Positions 7,000 to 14,865 of a stretch of DNA of 28,574 nucleotides are shown here, in pieces. Made by a program: the position numbers and the translations under genes. The stretch's first letter is position 1. Every line of letters starts with the position of its first letter. The notes beneath the pieces are model-generated. The model had not been told where the DNA came from, made no database searches, and saw nothing but the letters and a program-made list of their open reading frames with translations. This stretch comes from DASUTB01 sp036374835 (GTDB lineage: Bacteria; Actinomycetota; Actinomycetes; Jiangellales; Jiangellaceae): positions 1 through 28,574 of the forward strand of contig DASUTB010000044.1 in assembly GCA_036374835.1 (NCBI GenBank), in the 5' to 3' direction.

Positions 7000-8163
7000 C
7001 TACCCCCTCTCGGCGGCGCGCATCAGTTCGGCCCGGACGTCGTCACCGGACGTGGCCTGCCGGAACGCCTCAACCGCGTCCTTGGCCTTGCCGCTGACCC
7101 GGTCCGGCACCAGAACCTCGACCGTCACGAGCAGGTCGCCCCGACTACCGTCCGAACGCCTCGCGCCGCGGCCGCGGACCCGGAAGGTGCGGCCGTTGGG
7201 AGTGCCCGGGGGCAGCTTGAGCGTCACAGGTGCGCCACCGAGCGTCGGCACCTTGATGTCGGCGCCCAGCGTCGCCTCGGGGAAGGTGACCGGTACGGTC
7301 ACCGTCAGATGCTCGTTGCGCCGCCCGAACACGGGGTGCGCAGCGACCTTGACCGTCACGTAGAGGTCGCCGGCCCGACCACCGCGCTCTCCCGGCGCTC
7401 CCCGTCCCTTGAGCCGGATGCGCTGCCCGTCACGCACACCGGCCGGAATGCGGACCTGCATGGTCTTGCTCGTCTTACCGCGGCCGGAGCCCATGCAGGT
7501 CGGGCACGGATCGTCGACGATGAGGCCGCGGCCCTTGCACTCGGTGCACGGCTCGGACAGCGAGAAGCCGCCGGCGTTGGTGCTGGTGTGGCCGGTGCCC
7601 GCGCATGACGGGCATACCCGCGGGACGGTGCCGGCCCGCGCGCCGGTCCCGGCGCAGGAAGTACAGGCCGACGAGCTCGTCATGCGCAGTGGAACGGTGA
7701 CGCCTTCCACCGCCTCGACGAAGCCGATCGAGACCTCGCTCTCGACATCGGCGCCGCGACGGGCCTGCGACGTGCGTGCCCGGGAGCCGAACAGCCCCCC
7801 GAACACGTCGCCGATACCGCCCGTTCCGGTTGACGAACCGCCGCCGCCGAACAGGTCACCGAGATCGAAGTTGAAGGTGCCCTCCGTCGTACGGCCGCCG
7901 GCGCCGCCAGGCACCCGGAATCCCGACCCGAAGAGCGTGCGCGCCTCGTCGTACTCCTTACGCTTGGCCGGGTTCGACAGCACCGAGTAGGCCTCGGAAA
8001 CGTCCTTGAACCTGGCTTCGGCCGCCTTGTCCGTCGAGTTGCGGTCCGGATGCAGGTCGCGGGCCAGATTGCGGTACGCCTTCTTGATCGTGGCCTGATC
8101 GGCATCCTTGGGGACGCCAAGGATCTTGTAGTAGTCCTTCTCGATCCAGTCCCTGGTACTCAC
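7000..8163 (-). CDS. dnaJ: DnaJ co-chaperone (Hsp40, type I)
   Basis: A 387-residue type I J-protein. The J domain (about residues 8-74) has the HPD triad at 38-40, which stimulates DnaK ATPase. A Gly/Phe-rich linker spans about 79-125. The zinc-binding region has four CxxCxGxG motifs at about 167 (CTSCAGTG), 184 (CPSCAGTG), 206 (CTECKGRG) and 220 (CPTCMGSG). The C-terminal substrate-binding domains follow. GTG at 8161-8163 is chosen because GGGAGGGGA lies a few nt upstream. It sits 36 nt after grpE and 4 nt before hspR, in the classical actinobacterial order, so it is the DnaJ1-type protein of the HspR regulon. Confidence 0.97.
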   Translation of the reverse strand: MSTRDWIEKDYYKILGVPKDADQATIKKAYRNLARDLHPDRNSTDKAAEARFKDVSEAYSVLSNPAKRKEYDEARTLFGSGFRVPGGAGGRTTEGTFNFDLGDLFGGGGSSTGTGGIGDVFGGLFGSRARTSQARRGADVESEVSIGFVEAVEGVTVPLRMTSSSACTSCAGTGARAGTVPRVCPSCAGTGHTSTNAGGFSLSEPCTECKGRGLIVDDPCPTCMGSGRGKTSKTMQVRIPAGVRDGQRIRLKGRGAPGERGGRAGDLYVTVKVAAHPVFGRRNEHLTVTVPVTFPEATLGADIKVPTLGGAPVTLKLPPGTPNGRTFRVRGRGARRSDGSRGDLLVTVEVLVPDRVSGKAKDAVEAFRQATSGDDVRAELMRAAERG

Positions 8164-8199
8164 TCGGCGTCCCCTCCCTTCGTCGTTCCGACTCCGATA

Positions 8200-8946
8200 T
8201 CACTCCTGGCCGGACGATTGCTCGCCGTGCGCATGCGTGTCTGAATTGTCTGCTACCGCATCGTCCGCCCCCTCGGCGGGGTCGGGCGACGGCAGCGCTT
8301 CGGTGGGATCGGCCACCGCGACGCGGGCGGCGCGCAGGACCTTGTCACCGTGCTTGTAGCCGGGCATCAGCACCTGGGTGCACGTGGGGACGTCGACCTC
8401 GTCCGAGTACTCGTGCATAAGCGCCTCGTGCACGGTGGGATCGAACTCATCGCCCACCTCGCCGTACCGGACGAGCCCGAACTTCTGGGTCACCGCCTCG
8501 ATCGACTCGCCGACCGACCGGAAGCCGCCGGTCAGATCGCCGTGGTCGCGGGCCCGCCCGATGTCGTCGAGCACGCCCAGCAGTTCGCGCAGCACCGAGG
8601 CGACGGCGTTCTCGCGCACGAGGTCACGGTCACGCTCGACGCGCTTGCGGTAGTTCTCGTACTCGGCCTTGAGCCGTAGCAGGGCCTCGAGCCGGTCGGA
8701 CGCCTCGGCGCGGGCCGCGGCGAGCTCTTCGGACTCGGCACCGGCGCTCTCGCCCCCGGTACCTTCAGCCTGCGAACCCTCCGCGGCATTGCCGGGCGCC
8801 TCCGGCTGTGCATCACTCGGCCCGGAGCCGGCGGCCGTGCCGGCACTCGGCCGGCGCATCTCGCCGGTCTCCGGGTCGAGCCTGCGGCGGTCATTCACCG
8901 TCGGGCCCTCGCGCGGTTCCCCGTTGCGTGGGTCCGTAGAACTCAC
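8200..8946 (-). CDS. grpE: GrpE nucleotide-exchange factor
   Basis: This 248-residue protein releases ADP from DnaK. Residues 1-75 are a disordered, acidic, Ala/Gly/Glu-rich extension. The conserved core starts with the long coiled coil (around LLRLKAEYENYRKRVERDRD) and continues into the beta domain (FGLVRYGEVGDEFDPTVHEA, then VLMPGYKHGDKVLRAARVAV). The C-terminal tail is again acidic. The GTG start at 8944-8946 overlaps the dnaK stop by 4 nt (GTGA), so the two are translationally coupled. It is longer than the roughly 200-residue E. coli protein because of the low-complexity ends. Confidence 0.97.
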   Translation of the reverse strand: MSSTDPRNGEPREGPTVNDRRRLDPETGEMRRPSAGTAAGSGPSDAQPEAPGNAAEGSQAEGTGGESAGAESEELAAARAEASDRLEALLRLKAEYENYRKRVERDRDLVRENAVASVLRELLGVLDDIGRARDHGDLTGGFRSVGESIEAVTQKFGLVRYGEVGDEFDPTVHEALMHEYSDEVDVPTCTQVLMPGYKHGDKVLRAARVAVADPTEALPSPDPAEGADDAVADNSDTHAHGEQSSGQE

Positions 8947-10838
8947 TTGTTGTCGTCCTTGTCCTCGTCGACGATCTCCGCTTCCACGACGTCCTCGTCA
9001 GCACCGGCGGACTCACCGCCGGCCTGCGAAGCACCTGCATCAGCACCCGCATCAGCGCCGGCATCGGCACCCGCGCCGGTGGCCGGTCCGGCTTGGGCGT
9101 AGATGGCCGCACCGAGAGACTGGAACGCGGTCTGCAGCCGCTCCGAGCTGGACTTGATCGCTGCGTCGTCGTTGCCCTCGAGTGCCTTCTTCGTCTCGGC
9201 CAGGGCGCTGTCGACCTCCGAGCGCACGTCCTCGCCGAGCGTGCCGACCTTCTCCGAGTTTTCCGCGAGGAACTTCTCGGTCTGGTAGACCAGCGACTCG
9301 GCCTGGTTGCGCGTCTCGGCGGCTTCGCGGCGCTTGCGATCCTCGTCCGCGTACTGCTCGGCCTCCTTGACCATGCGGTCGATGTCTTCCTTCGGCAGCG
9401 CCGAGCCACCGGTGATCGTCATCGACTGCTCCTTGCCGGTGCCGAGGTCCTTCGCGGACACGTGCACGATGCCGTTCGCGTCGATGTCGAACGTCACCTC
9501 GATCTGGGGCACTCCGCGCGGCGCGGGCGGCAGACCGGTCAGCTCGAAGTTGCCGAGCGACTTGTTGCTGCGGGCCATCTCGCGCTCACCCTGGTACACC
9601 TGGATCATCACCGACGGCTGGTTGTCGTCGGCGGTGGTGAACACCTCGGACCGCTTGGTCGGGATCGTCGTGTTTCGCTCGATGATCTTGGTCATGACGC
9701 CGCCCTTGGTCTCGATGCCGAGCGACAGCGGCGTGACGTCCAGCAGGAGTACGTCCTTCACGTCACCCCTGAGCACGCCAGCCTGCAGGCTGGCGCCCAC
9801 GGCCACGACCTCGTCCGGGTTGACGCCCTTGTTCGGCTCCTTGCCGCCGGTCATGTCGCGCACCAGCTCGACGACCTGCGGCATCCGGGTCGAGCCGCCG
9901 ACGAGCACGACGTGGTCGATGTCGCTGACCTTGATGTCGGCGTCCTTGAGAACCTGCTCGAACGGCGACTTCGCGCGGGCCAGCAGGTCCGTTGTCATCT
10001 GCTCGAACTGCGCGCGTGTGATCGACTCGTCGACGTGCACCGGGTTCTTCTCGGCGTCCTGCGCGATGTACGGCAGCGAGATCGAGGTCTGGGTGCTGGA
10101 CGACAACTCGATCTTGGCACGCTCGGCCGCTTCAGTGACGCGCTGCATCGCGATCTTGTCTTTGGACAGGTCGAGGCCGCGCGCGGCCTTGACCCGGTCG
10201 ACCAACCATTCGACGATCTTGTTGTCCCAGTCGTCGCCACCGAGGTGGTTGTCGCCGCTGGTGGCCTTGACCTCGACGACACCCTCACCGATCTCGAGGA
10301 GCGAGACGTCGAACGTCCCGCCACCGAGGTCGAAGACCAGGATGGTCTGGTCCTTCTCACCCTTGTCCAGCCCGTACGCGAGCGCGGCGGCGGTGGGCTC
10401 GTTGACGATCCGCAGCACGTTCATGCCCGCGATCTCACCGGCCTCCTTGGTGGCCTGGCGCTGCGCGTCGCTGAAGTAGGCCGGGACGGTGACGACGGCG
10501 TCGGTGATCGTCTCGCCGAGGTAGGCCTCCGCGTCTCGCTTGAGCTTCTGCAGGACGAACGCGGAGATCTGCTGCGGCGTGAACGTCTTGCCGTCGATCT
10601 CCTTGGACCAGTTCGAACCCATCTCGCGCTTGACCGAGCGGATCGTGCGGTCGACGTTGGTGACCGCCTGCCGCTTGGCCACTTCACCGACGAGGACCTC
10701 GCCGTTCTTGGCGAATGCGACCACGGACGGGGTGGTACGCGACCCTTCGGCGTTCGCGATGACGGTGGGCTCTCCACCTTCGAGTACGGCCACAACCGAG
10801 TTGGTCGTGCCCAGGTCGATGCCGACGGCTCGTGCCAT
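8943..10838 (-). CDS. dnaK: DnaK chaperone (Hsp70)
   Basis: A full-length 631-residue Hsp70. The nucleotide-binding domain begins MARAVGIDLGTTNSVVAV and includes VFDLGGGTFDVSLLE and VVLVGGSTRMPQV. The substrate-binding domain and helical lid follow. The C-terminal tail holds about four GADA repeats and ends in an acidic EAEIVDEDKDDNK, close to the usual EEVD-like bacterial tail. ATG at 10836-10838 has AAGGGA 9-14 nt upstream. It is the first gene of the dnaK-grpE-dnaJ-hspR transcription unit, with two HAIR-like repeats in its promoter region. Confidence 0.98.
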   Translation of the reverse strand: MARAVGIDLGTTNSVVAVLEGGEPTVIANAEGSRTTPSVVAFAKNGEVLVGEVAKRQAVTNVDRTIRSVKREMGSNWSKEIDGKTFTPQQISAFVLQKLKRDAEAYLGETITDAVVTVPAYFSDAQRQATKEAGEIAGMNVLRIVNEPTAAALAYGLDKGEKDQTILVFDLGGGTFDVSLLEIGEGVVEVKATSGDNHLGGDDWDNKIVEWLVDRVKAARGLDLSKDKIAMQRVTEAAERAKIELSSSTQTSISLPYIAQDAEKNPVHVDESITRAQFEQMTTDLLARAKSPFEQVLKDADIKVSDIDHVVLVGGSTRMPQVVELVRDMTGGKEPNKGVNPDEVVAVGASLQAGVLRGDVKDVLLLDVTPLSLGIETKGGVMTKIIERNTTIPTKRSEVFTTADDNQPSVMIQVYQGEREMARSNKSLGNFELTGLPPAPRGVPQIEVTFDIDANGIVHVSAKDLGTGKEQSMTITGGSALPKEDIDRMVKEAEQYADEDRKRREAAETRNQAESLVYQTEKFLAENSEKVGTLGEDVRSEVDSALAETKKALEGNDDAAIKSSSERLQTAFQSLGAAIYAQAGPATGAGADAGADAGADAGASQAGGESAGADEDVVEAEIVDEDKDDNK

Positions 10839-10871
10839 GGCGATAATTCCCTTCGACTCATCTTGGTTCTA

Positions 10872-10892
10872 GTTGAGCGCAATAGGCTCAAC
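10872..10892. promoter_or_regulatory. HAIR-like operator 1 (HspR binding site) upstream of dnaK
   Basis: GTTGAGC, 7 nt, GCTCAAC: a perfect inverted repeat with the 7-7-7 spacing of the HspR-associated inverted repeat (consensus CTTGAGT-N7-ACTCAAG). It lies 34 nt before the dnaK start codon. It differs from the consensus at the outer and inner base of each half-site but keeps TTGAG/CTCAA. HspR binding is expected from family knowledge. Confidence 0.85.
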
Positions 10893-10922
10893 TCTACGTC
10901 TCAACCTAGTGTACACGCCATG

Positions 10923-10943
10923 GTTGAGCCACTTCGACTCAAG
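10923..10943. promoter_or_regulatory. HAIR-like operator 2 (HspR binding site) upstream of dnaK
   Basis: GTTGAGC, 7 nt (CACTTCG), ACTCAAG. One half-site is the exact HAIR consensus and the other is a 5-of-7 match, with the correct N7 spacing. It is 51 nt upstream of the first site, about five helical turns, so the two sites could be bound on the same DNA face or bridged by a loop. A further lone TCTCAAC half-site lies between them at about 10899. Confidence 0.85.
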
Positions 10944-10951
10944 TCACCGAT

Positions 10952-11010
10952 CGATCACGTTCGGCAGGCTTGGCAACATCGCACCATGCCCGCATGCCTG
11001 TTGCGATGAG
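10952..11010. repeat. Degenerate copy of the CGATCACGTTC palindrome family
   Basis: It begins CGATCACGTTCGGCA (10952-10966), the same 15 nt as at 25371-25385. It then contains CATCGCACCATGC (10978-10990), the same 13 nt as at 15458-15470. The stem CATCGCA (10978-10984) with TGCGATG (11002-11008) is kept, but no matching right-hand GAACGTGATCG end is present. It therefore appears to be a truncated or mosaic copy. It sits just upstream of the dnaK operators. Confidence 0.7.
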
Positions 11011-11058
11011 GCCGCGCCTCGTGGTGCGGTCGCTCCAACGTTGCGTACCCTGGGCGAT

Positions 11059-11178
11059 GTGGTGGGAAACCTTCGCGATACTCATGGACGGCCGAAGTGG
11101 CAGACCCGGGTGGTGGCCATCCTGGCCCTTATCGGCCTGATCGGCATCTCCGCACCGGCCCTCATCTCGCTGCTCTAG
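11059..11178 (+). CDS. Possible 39-residue single-span membrane peptide
   Basis: This short frame starts at GTG 11059 (or the adjacent GTG 11062) and ends at TAG 11176-11178. The N-terminal part is polar (GNLRDTHGRPKWQTR) and the rest is one membrane helix (VVAILALIGLIGISAPALIS). It is 13 nt upstream of the acyltransferase-like gene on the same strand, so the two may be co-transcribed. I recognise no family and the ribosome binding site is weak. It could instead be leader sequence of the next gene. The longer upstream extension of the frame runs through the repeat and the dnaK operators and is not credible. Confidence 0.4.
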   Translation: MVGNLRDTHGRPKWQTRVVAILALIGLIGISAPALISLL

Positions 11179-11191
11179 CGCTGGGCCACTC

Positions 11192-12370
11192 GTGACCGTC
11201 GGGCGCTCGACACCCCATCGGCTGCTTGGCGTCGACGCGGCCAGAGCTCTGGCTCTGTTCGGCATGATGGCCGTTCACATCACGCCCTCGCTCACCGCGT
11301 CCGGCGACGTGAGCACCGCGTACGAGTTGGCCTCGGGCCGCGCGTCCGCACTCTTCGCGGTGCTGGCCGGCGTAGGGCTGGCACTCGCCGGCGGTGGAAC
11401 CGAACCGCCCCGCGGTCGGGTGCTCGGTGCGGCGGCAGCGGGGACGACCGCCCGCGCGCTCGTACTGCTGCTCGTCGGTCTGGTGGTCGGGACGTTCGAC
11501 TCCGGCGTCGCAGTGATCCTGGCCTATTACGCGCTCCTGTTCGTCGTGGCCGCGCCGTTCCTCGGGCTGCGGTCGCGGATTCTCATACCGTTGGCCGTCG
11601 TCTGGATGATCGGCACGCCGTTTCTCAGCCACGCGTTGCGGCTGCACGTCGATCGCGGACCCCCGAACAACCCGACGATCGAATCACTGCGCGACCCCGG
11701 CGGTCTGCTGCTCGATCTCACGCTGACCGGCTACTACCCCGTCCTGCAATGGACGGCCTACCTGTTGCTCGGCCTCGGTATCGGCCGTCTGCGGTTGCGT
11801 GAGTCTCGCGTGGCGTGGTGGCTGCTCGCCGCGGGGGTAACCGCAGCCGTCGTCGCCCGTGTCGTCTCCTGGTACCTCCTCGAACGTGCCGGCGGCATGA
11901 CCGCGCTGGCCCAGGCCGGAGCGGGCGACCACCCGATCGCGAGCCGGCAGCTGGAGACCGCCCTCGAGACCGGGTTCTTCGGCGTGACGCCCACGACCAG
12001 CTGGTGGTGGCTCGCCGTCCCGGCGCCGCACTCAGGCACCACATTCGACCTCGCGTATACCTCCGGCGTGGCCGTCGCCGTGCTCGGCGCCATGCTGCTG
12101 ATCGGCCGGGTGCTAGGACGTGGCCTGTGGCCCCTGGCGGCGGTCGGGAGCATGACGTTGACGCTGTACTCGCTGCATGTCTTCCTGCTCGCCACGTTCG
12201 TGCCCCGCGAAACACCCGATGCGCTCCTCATTCACATCCTCATCGCCGTCGCGGTGGCGATTCCATGGCGAACCTTCGTCGGACGCGGACCGCTGGAGCA
12301 CCTGGCGGCCGGAGTCTCCACGCTGGCCCGCGAGAGCATTATCGATCGCGCGACACCCGCCAACCGTTGA
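11192..12370 (+). CDS. Multi-spanning membrane protein, DUF1624/DUF418-like acyltransferase
   Basis: A 392-residue protein with about ten hydrophobic helices. The N-terminus RLLGVDAARALALFGMMAVH, followed by ITPSL, fits the 'R..g.D..RG.a..GM..vh' opening of heparan-alpha-glucosaminide N-acetyltransferase-like (DUF1624) and DUF418 proteins. In those families a membrane histidine after this first helix is thought to take part in acyl transfer. Further helices include VLVLLLVGLVVGTF-like and YLLLGLGIGRLRLRES segments. The GTG start at 11192 is chosen from the domain beginning. The acceptor, perhaps a cell-surface sugar, is not predictable. It is convergent with the HAAS-domain gene, with a hairpin in between. 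Confidence 0.75.
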   Translation: MTVGRSTPHRLLGVDAARALALFGMMAVHITPSLTASGDVSTAYELASGRASALFAVLAGVGLALAGGGTEPPRGRVLGAAAAGTTARALVLLLVGLVVGTFDSGVAVILAYYALLFVVAAPFLGLRSRILIPLAVVWMIGTPFLSHALRLHVDRGPPNNPTIESLRDPGGLLLDLTLTGYYPVLQWTAYLLLGLGIGRLRLRESRVAWWLLAAGVTAAVVARVVSWYLLERAGGMTALAQAGAGDHPIASRQLETALETGFFGVTPTTSWWWLAVPAPHSGTTFDLAYTSGVAVAVLGAMLLIGRVLGRGLWPLAAVGSMTLTLYSLHVFLLATFVPRETPDALLIHILIAVAVAIPWRTFVGRGPLEHLAAGVSTLARESIIDRATPANR

Positions 12371-12523
12371 CCACCTCGCTCGCCTCCGCGCACGTTGCGG
12401 GATACGTCCACCTCGCGCAGCCGGTTCGTCACTTTTGCCCGCTTCGCTCGGTCGTAAATAACGCGAGGACCGCCTCAGCACGCGCGGTCCGCCTATTGCC
12501 GGCCGACCCTGACGGCGAGCGTG
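12371..12523. terminator. Convergent intergenic region with hairpin
   Basis: This gap between two convergent genes contains GGACCGC (12467-12473) and GCGGTCC (12484-12490) around a 10-nt loop, a 7-bp GC stem suitable as a bidirectional terminator. A short AT-rich stretch (GTCGTAAATAA, 12451-12461) precedes it. I see nothing else in the region. Confidence 0.6.
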
Positions 12524-13297
12524 CTATCCGCCAGCCACCCGGCGCGCCCGTTTCGAGCCGGCCGTGACGAGCCATGCCATGATCCCCACCGTGCCGACCA
12601 GCACGATGAGCCCAAAGACTCCGGCGGCCAGCCAGCCCCAGCCGCCGAACGCCAGGTAGTCGCGGTAGGGGCCGACGGCCGGGCCGATCCGTGGGCCGGG
12701 CACATTGATCCGGCCGAGGACCACTGCTGCCACCCCCGCCACAATCGGTCCAACGCCGAACCACAGGGTTCCGATGACCTTCTCGGCGGCGGTCCAGAGT
12801 GGCGACGCTACGAGGGCAACGAGGCCGCCGAGCCAGAACAGCACACCAAGCCCTGACCCGGGCCCGGCGAACCACGTCGCGAACACTGCGAGGACGAACA
12901 TGCCCATGGTCGCGATCGGCACCCATTCACGCGCCAGCAGCGGCGGTGCGCCCTCGCTTGGTGCGGCCGCATTCGACGACGGACCTGATTTGGATGCCGC
13001 GCCGATCGGTGACGTCGAGGGTGCAGCGGCGAGCTCCGGCCTTTGCGCAGCGCCGGGCGAACCGGTGCGGCCGCGCGCGTCGGCCGCGATCTCCGCTGGA
13101 TCGCCGAGACTCGTCAGGACCCGCTCAACGTCCTCAGGAGCCGGATCGTCGATGCCGGCCAGTGAGTCCTCGATGTGCTCGCGCACGCCGGCGATCACGT
13201 CCTCTCGCTCGTCCACCGGCATGCCGGCAAGAGCGATGGCGAGGTCGTGGATGTACCGCTCGACGGCGGCGACCCGACGGGCCTTCGTCCCGTTCAT
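12524..13297 (-). CDS. HAAS-domain (DUF1700-like) membrane protein partnered with PadR
   Basis: This 257-residue protein opens with a helical HAAS-type domain (residues 10-75, RYIHDLAIALAGMPVDERED, then DVERVLTSLGDPAEIAADAR). The 'GDP..iA.e.r' ending is typical. A disordered Ala/Pro/Ser linker (76-125) follows, then four to five membrane helices. Family knowledge places HAAS proteins directly downstream of PadR regulators as membrane signalling or regulatory partners. Here the ATG lies 58 nt after the PadR stop with an ideal AAAGGAG. The two are therefore almost certainly one operon. The signal is unknown. Confidence 0.85.
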   Translation of the reverse strand: MNGTKARRVAAVERYIHDLAIALAGMPVDEREDVIAGVREHIEDSLAGIDDPAPEDVERVLTSLGDPAEIAADARGRTGSPGAAQRPELAAAPSTSPIGAASKSGPSSNAAAPSEGAPPLLAREWVPIATMGMFVLAVFATWFAGPGSGLGVLFWLGGLVALVASPLWTAAEKVIGTLWFGVGPIVAGVAAVVLGRINVPGPRIGPAVGPYRDYLAFGGWGWLAAGVFGLIVLVGTVGIMAWLVTAGSKRARRVAGG

Positions 13298-13355
13298 CCG
13301 GTTCTCCTTTCAGATCTGATCTTCAATGGTGCAGCGAGGTCGGGACATGCAGCAG

Positions 13356-13706
13356 TCACGTCCTCGCTTCGTCCAAGGTCTTGTCGACCGCGTCCCGGAA
13401 CGGTTTCCAGGCACGCTCGAATGCCTCGAGAGCAGCCTCGCCCTGCTCGGTCAGCTGGTAGTACCGGCGGGGCGGCCCGCTGGTCGACTCCTGCCAGGAC
13501 GTCGTCACGAGTCCGCCGGTACGTAGGCGCGACAGCAGCGGGTAGAGCGTGCCCTCACTTGTGATGAGTACTCCGTCCGCAGACAGGGCGTGTGCGATGT
13601 CGAGGCCGTACGACTCGCCACGTCGCAACAGCGCGAGCACGCAGTACTCCAGCGCGCCGCGACGCAGGTTCGTCAGCAGCCGCGTCTCCGCCTCGCCCTC
13701 TACCAT
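13356..13706 (-). CDS. PadR-family transcriptional regulator
   Basis: A 116-residue PadR protein beginning MVEGEAETRLLTNLRRGALE. The winged helix contains YCVLALLRRGESYGLDIAHAL and the wing EGTLYPLLSRLRTGGLV, with the characteristic R-R-Y-Y-x-L-T-x-x-G segment (RRYYQLTEQGEAAL). A C-terminal dimerisation helix follows. I chose ATG 13704-13706 because the family normally begins a few residues before this domain; the open frame extends 23 codons further without homology. Upstream is AT-richer than its surroundings (around 13711-13735) and probably holds its promoter and operator. It pairs with the downstream HAAS membrane protein. Confidence 0.93.
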   Translation of the reverse strand: MVEGEAETRLLTNLRRGALEYCVLALLRRGESYGLDIAHALSADGVLITSEGTLYPLLSRLRTGGLVTTSWQESTSGPPRRYYQLTEQGEAALEAFERAWKPFRDAVDKTLDEART

Positions 13707-13773
13707 GCCTGACAAGATACCTACTCTTACAACTAACGCCAAGCCCGCCCGCGAAATCAGGCACGATGAACGC

Positions 13774-14149
13774 ATGCGAGTTGCCCCGGACGGAAGCCCC
13801 GTAGAGCTCTACCGACGCCTCCCCGACCGAACCGCTGAAGCAGAGCTGATCGACAATCTGCTGGGTCGGCGCCGGTTCGACGCCGTGTAGGACGTGCACG
13901 GACGGCACGACCCTCCGGGACGGCATTGCATACACACTCACGGTCCTCGACCGGGACGACGACGTGCTGACTGCCGCGGTGCGGTACGAGTTCGACGGCG
14001 CCGTGGCCGAACAACGATTCCGCGCGCGGGAGGTCGACGACGCGACCCTGAACGCCCTTGCCGCCGACGCCGGCCTACGTATGGCATCAGCGCTCGACGA
14101 GGCCGCCACCTTGGTGGAGCTGCGTCTGGACGCAGATCACATCAAGTGA
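13774..14149 (+). pseudogene. Remnant of a SAM-dependent methyltransferase (internal deletion and frameshift)
   Basis: Two coding pieces lie in different frames. Piece one (13774-13890) reads MRVAPDGSPVELYRRLPDRT and continues AEAELIDNLLGRRRFDAV before a stop. The '.GSPVELYRrLP...EaelI' opening is the familiar N-terminus of a class I methyltransferase family. Piece two, about 13901-14149 in frame +2, reads DGTTLRDGIAYTLTVLDRDD and later AVRYEFDG, EQRFRAREVDDATLNAL and ends DHIK. It resembles the C-terminal part of the same family. The whole SAM-binding core (an LELGCG-like motif and about 100 residues) is absent, and RRRFDAV looks like the segment after the deletion. I read it as a decaying gene. 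Two independent small genes are the less likely alternative. Confidence 0.65.
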
Positions 14150-14180
14150 ACGGCGGCGCGCGTCCCTCCGTGCAACAGGT

Positions 14181-14705
14181 ATGACTACGACCATGAGCAC
14201 GAAGAGGCGGCGTCACCGTCTGTCGGGCGCCGTGCTTGGTTTGATCGCGCTGCTGGTCGCCGCGTGCGGGGACGACGGCGGCACCACCGCGCCCGCTCCT
14301 GCCGACGCCGGTGCAGACACCATGAATGCGGCGGACGGTGGTGATCTCGGCGAGATCCTGGTGGACGCCGATGGCAACACGCTGTACATCGTCGAGGGCG
14401 AGACCGGCGACAACATCATGTGCGCCGATGCCTGCCTGGACGCGTGGCCGCCGTTGACCGTCCCGGCCGGCGAAGAGCCGAGCGCCGGTGACGGGGTGGA
14501 CGGCACGGTGGCGACCGTCGAGCGGGAGGACGGCACTGTCCAGGTCACCTACGAAGGATTTCCGCTCTACACCTTCGCGAACGACAGCGGGCCCGGCGAC
14601 GTCAGTGGGCACGGCATCACCGACCCGATCACATGGCACGCCATGACACCGGATGGCCCGGCTCCGCTGGACGGCGACGACAGCGGGGGCGGAATCTACG
14701 GGTGA
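14181..14705 (+). CDS. Secreted lipoprotein, COG4315 / Lipoprotein_15 repeats
   Basis: A 174-residue precursor with a basic N-terminus, a hydrophobic stretch (LSGAVLGLIALLVAAC) and a lipobox LVAAC at about residue 29, so it should be lipid-anchored outside the membrane. A Thr/Pro/Ala/Asp-rich linker follows. Two copies of the 'secreted repeat of unknown function' come next: LGEILVDADGNTLYIVEGET with CADACLDAWPPLTVP, and VTYEGFPLYTFANDSGPGDV with a THAM-like ending (ITWHAMTPDG). The paired cysteines in CADAC are typical. ATG 14181 is preferred over 14193 because CAGGT lies just upstream. The biochemical role of the family is not established. Confidence 0.88.
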   Translation: MTTTMSTKRRRHRLSGAVLGLIALLVAACGDDGGTTAPAPADAGADTMNAADGGDLGEILVDADGNTLYIVEGETGDNIMCADACLDAWPPLTVPAGEEPSAGDGVDGTVATVEREDGTVQVTYEGFPLYTFANDSGPGDVSGHGITDPITWHAMTPDGPAPLDGDDSGGGIYG

Positions 14706-14711
14706 TCAAGC

Positions 14712-14751
14712 ACCGAGCGCCGGCGGACGCATGGGGCGCCGGCCGCTCGGT
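14712..14751. terminator. Strong GC hairpin between convergent lipoprotein and ferritin genes
   Basis: ACCGAGCG (14712-14719) pairs with CGCTCGGT (14744-14751). Directly inside, CCGGCG pairs with CGCCGG with one bulged base, giving about 14 pairs around an 11-nt loop. It starts 7 nt after the lipoprotein stop. No U-tract is present, as is common in actinobacteria. The rest of the gap up to 14865 shows nothing I recognise. Confidence 0.75.
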
Positions 14752-14865
14752 CAGCCGCTGCAGCGCCGAGCGGAACGCACCCACCAGCGGTGCTGCGATG
14801 ACCTTCGACGCGAGTAACGGTCGCCGGCGGGACGGCACTGCGTCCATCGGGCGGTTCGGGTTCTC

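Noticed and set aside
9040..9080. Short tandem repeats near the 3' end of dnaK
   Set aside because: These encode the Gly-Ala-Asp-Ala repeats in the DnaK tail, an ordinary low-complexity linker, not a separate repeat element.
9093..11009. Very long open frame (638 codons) on the plus strand opposite dnaK
   Set aside because: It is antisense to dnaK and matches no protein family; long antisense frames are expected in GC-rich coding DNA.
10873..11058. Upstream part of the small plus-strand frame before 11059
   Set aside because: It crosses the HAIR operators and the palindromic repeat and its translation has no coding character.
13964..14149. A separate 61-residue gene starting at GTG 13964
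   Set aside because: Coding-like sequence in the same frame continues upstream to about 13901 and resembles the tail of a methyltransferase, so it fits a pseudogene fragment better than an independent gene.
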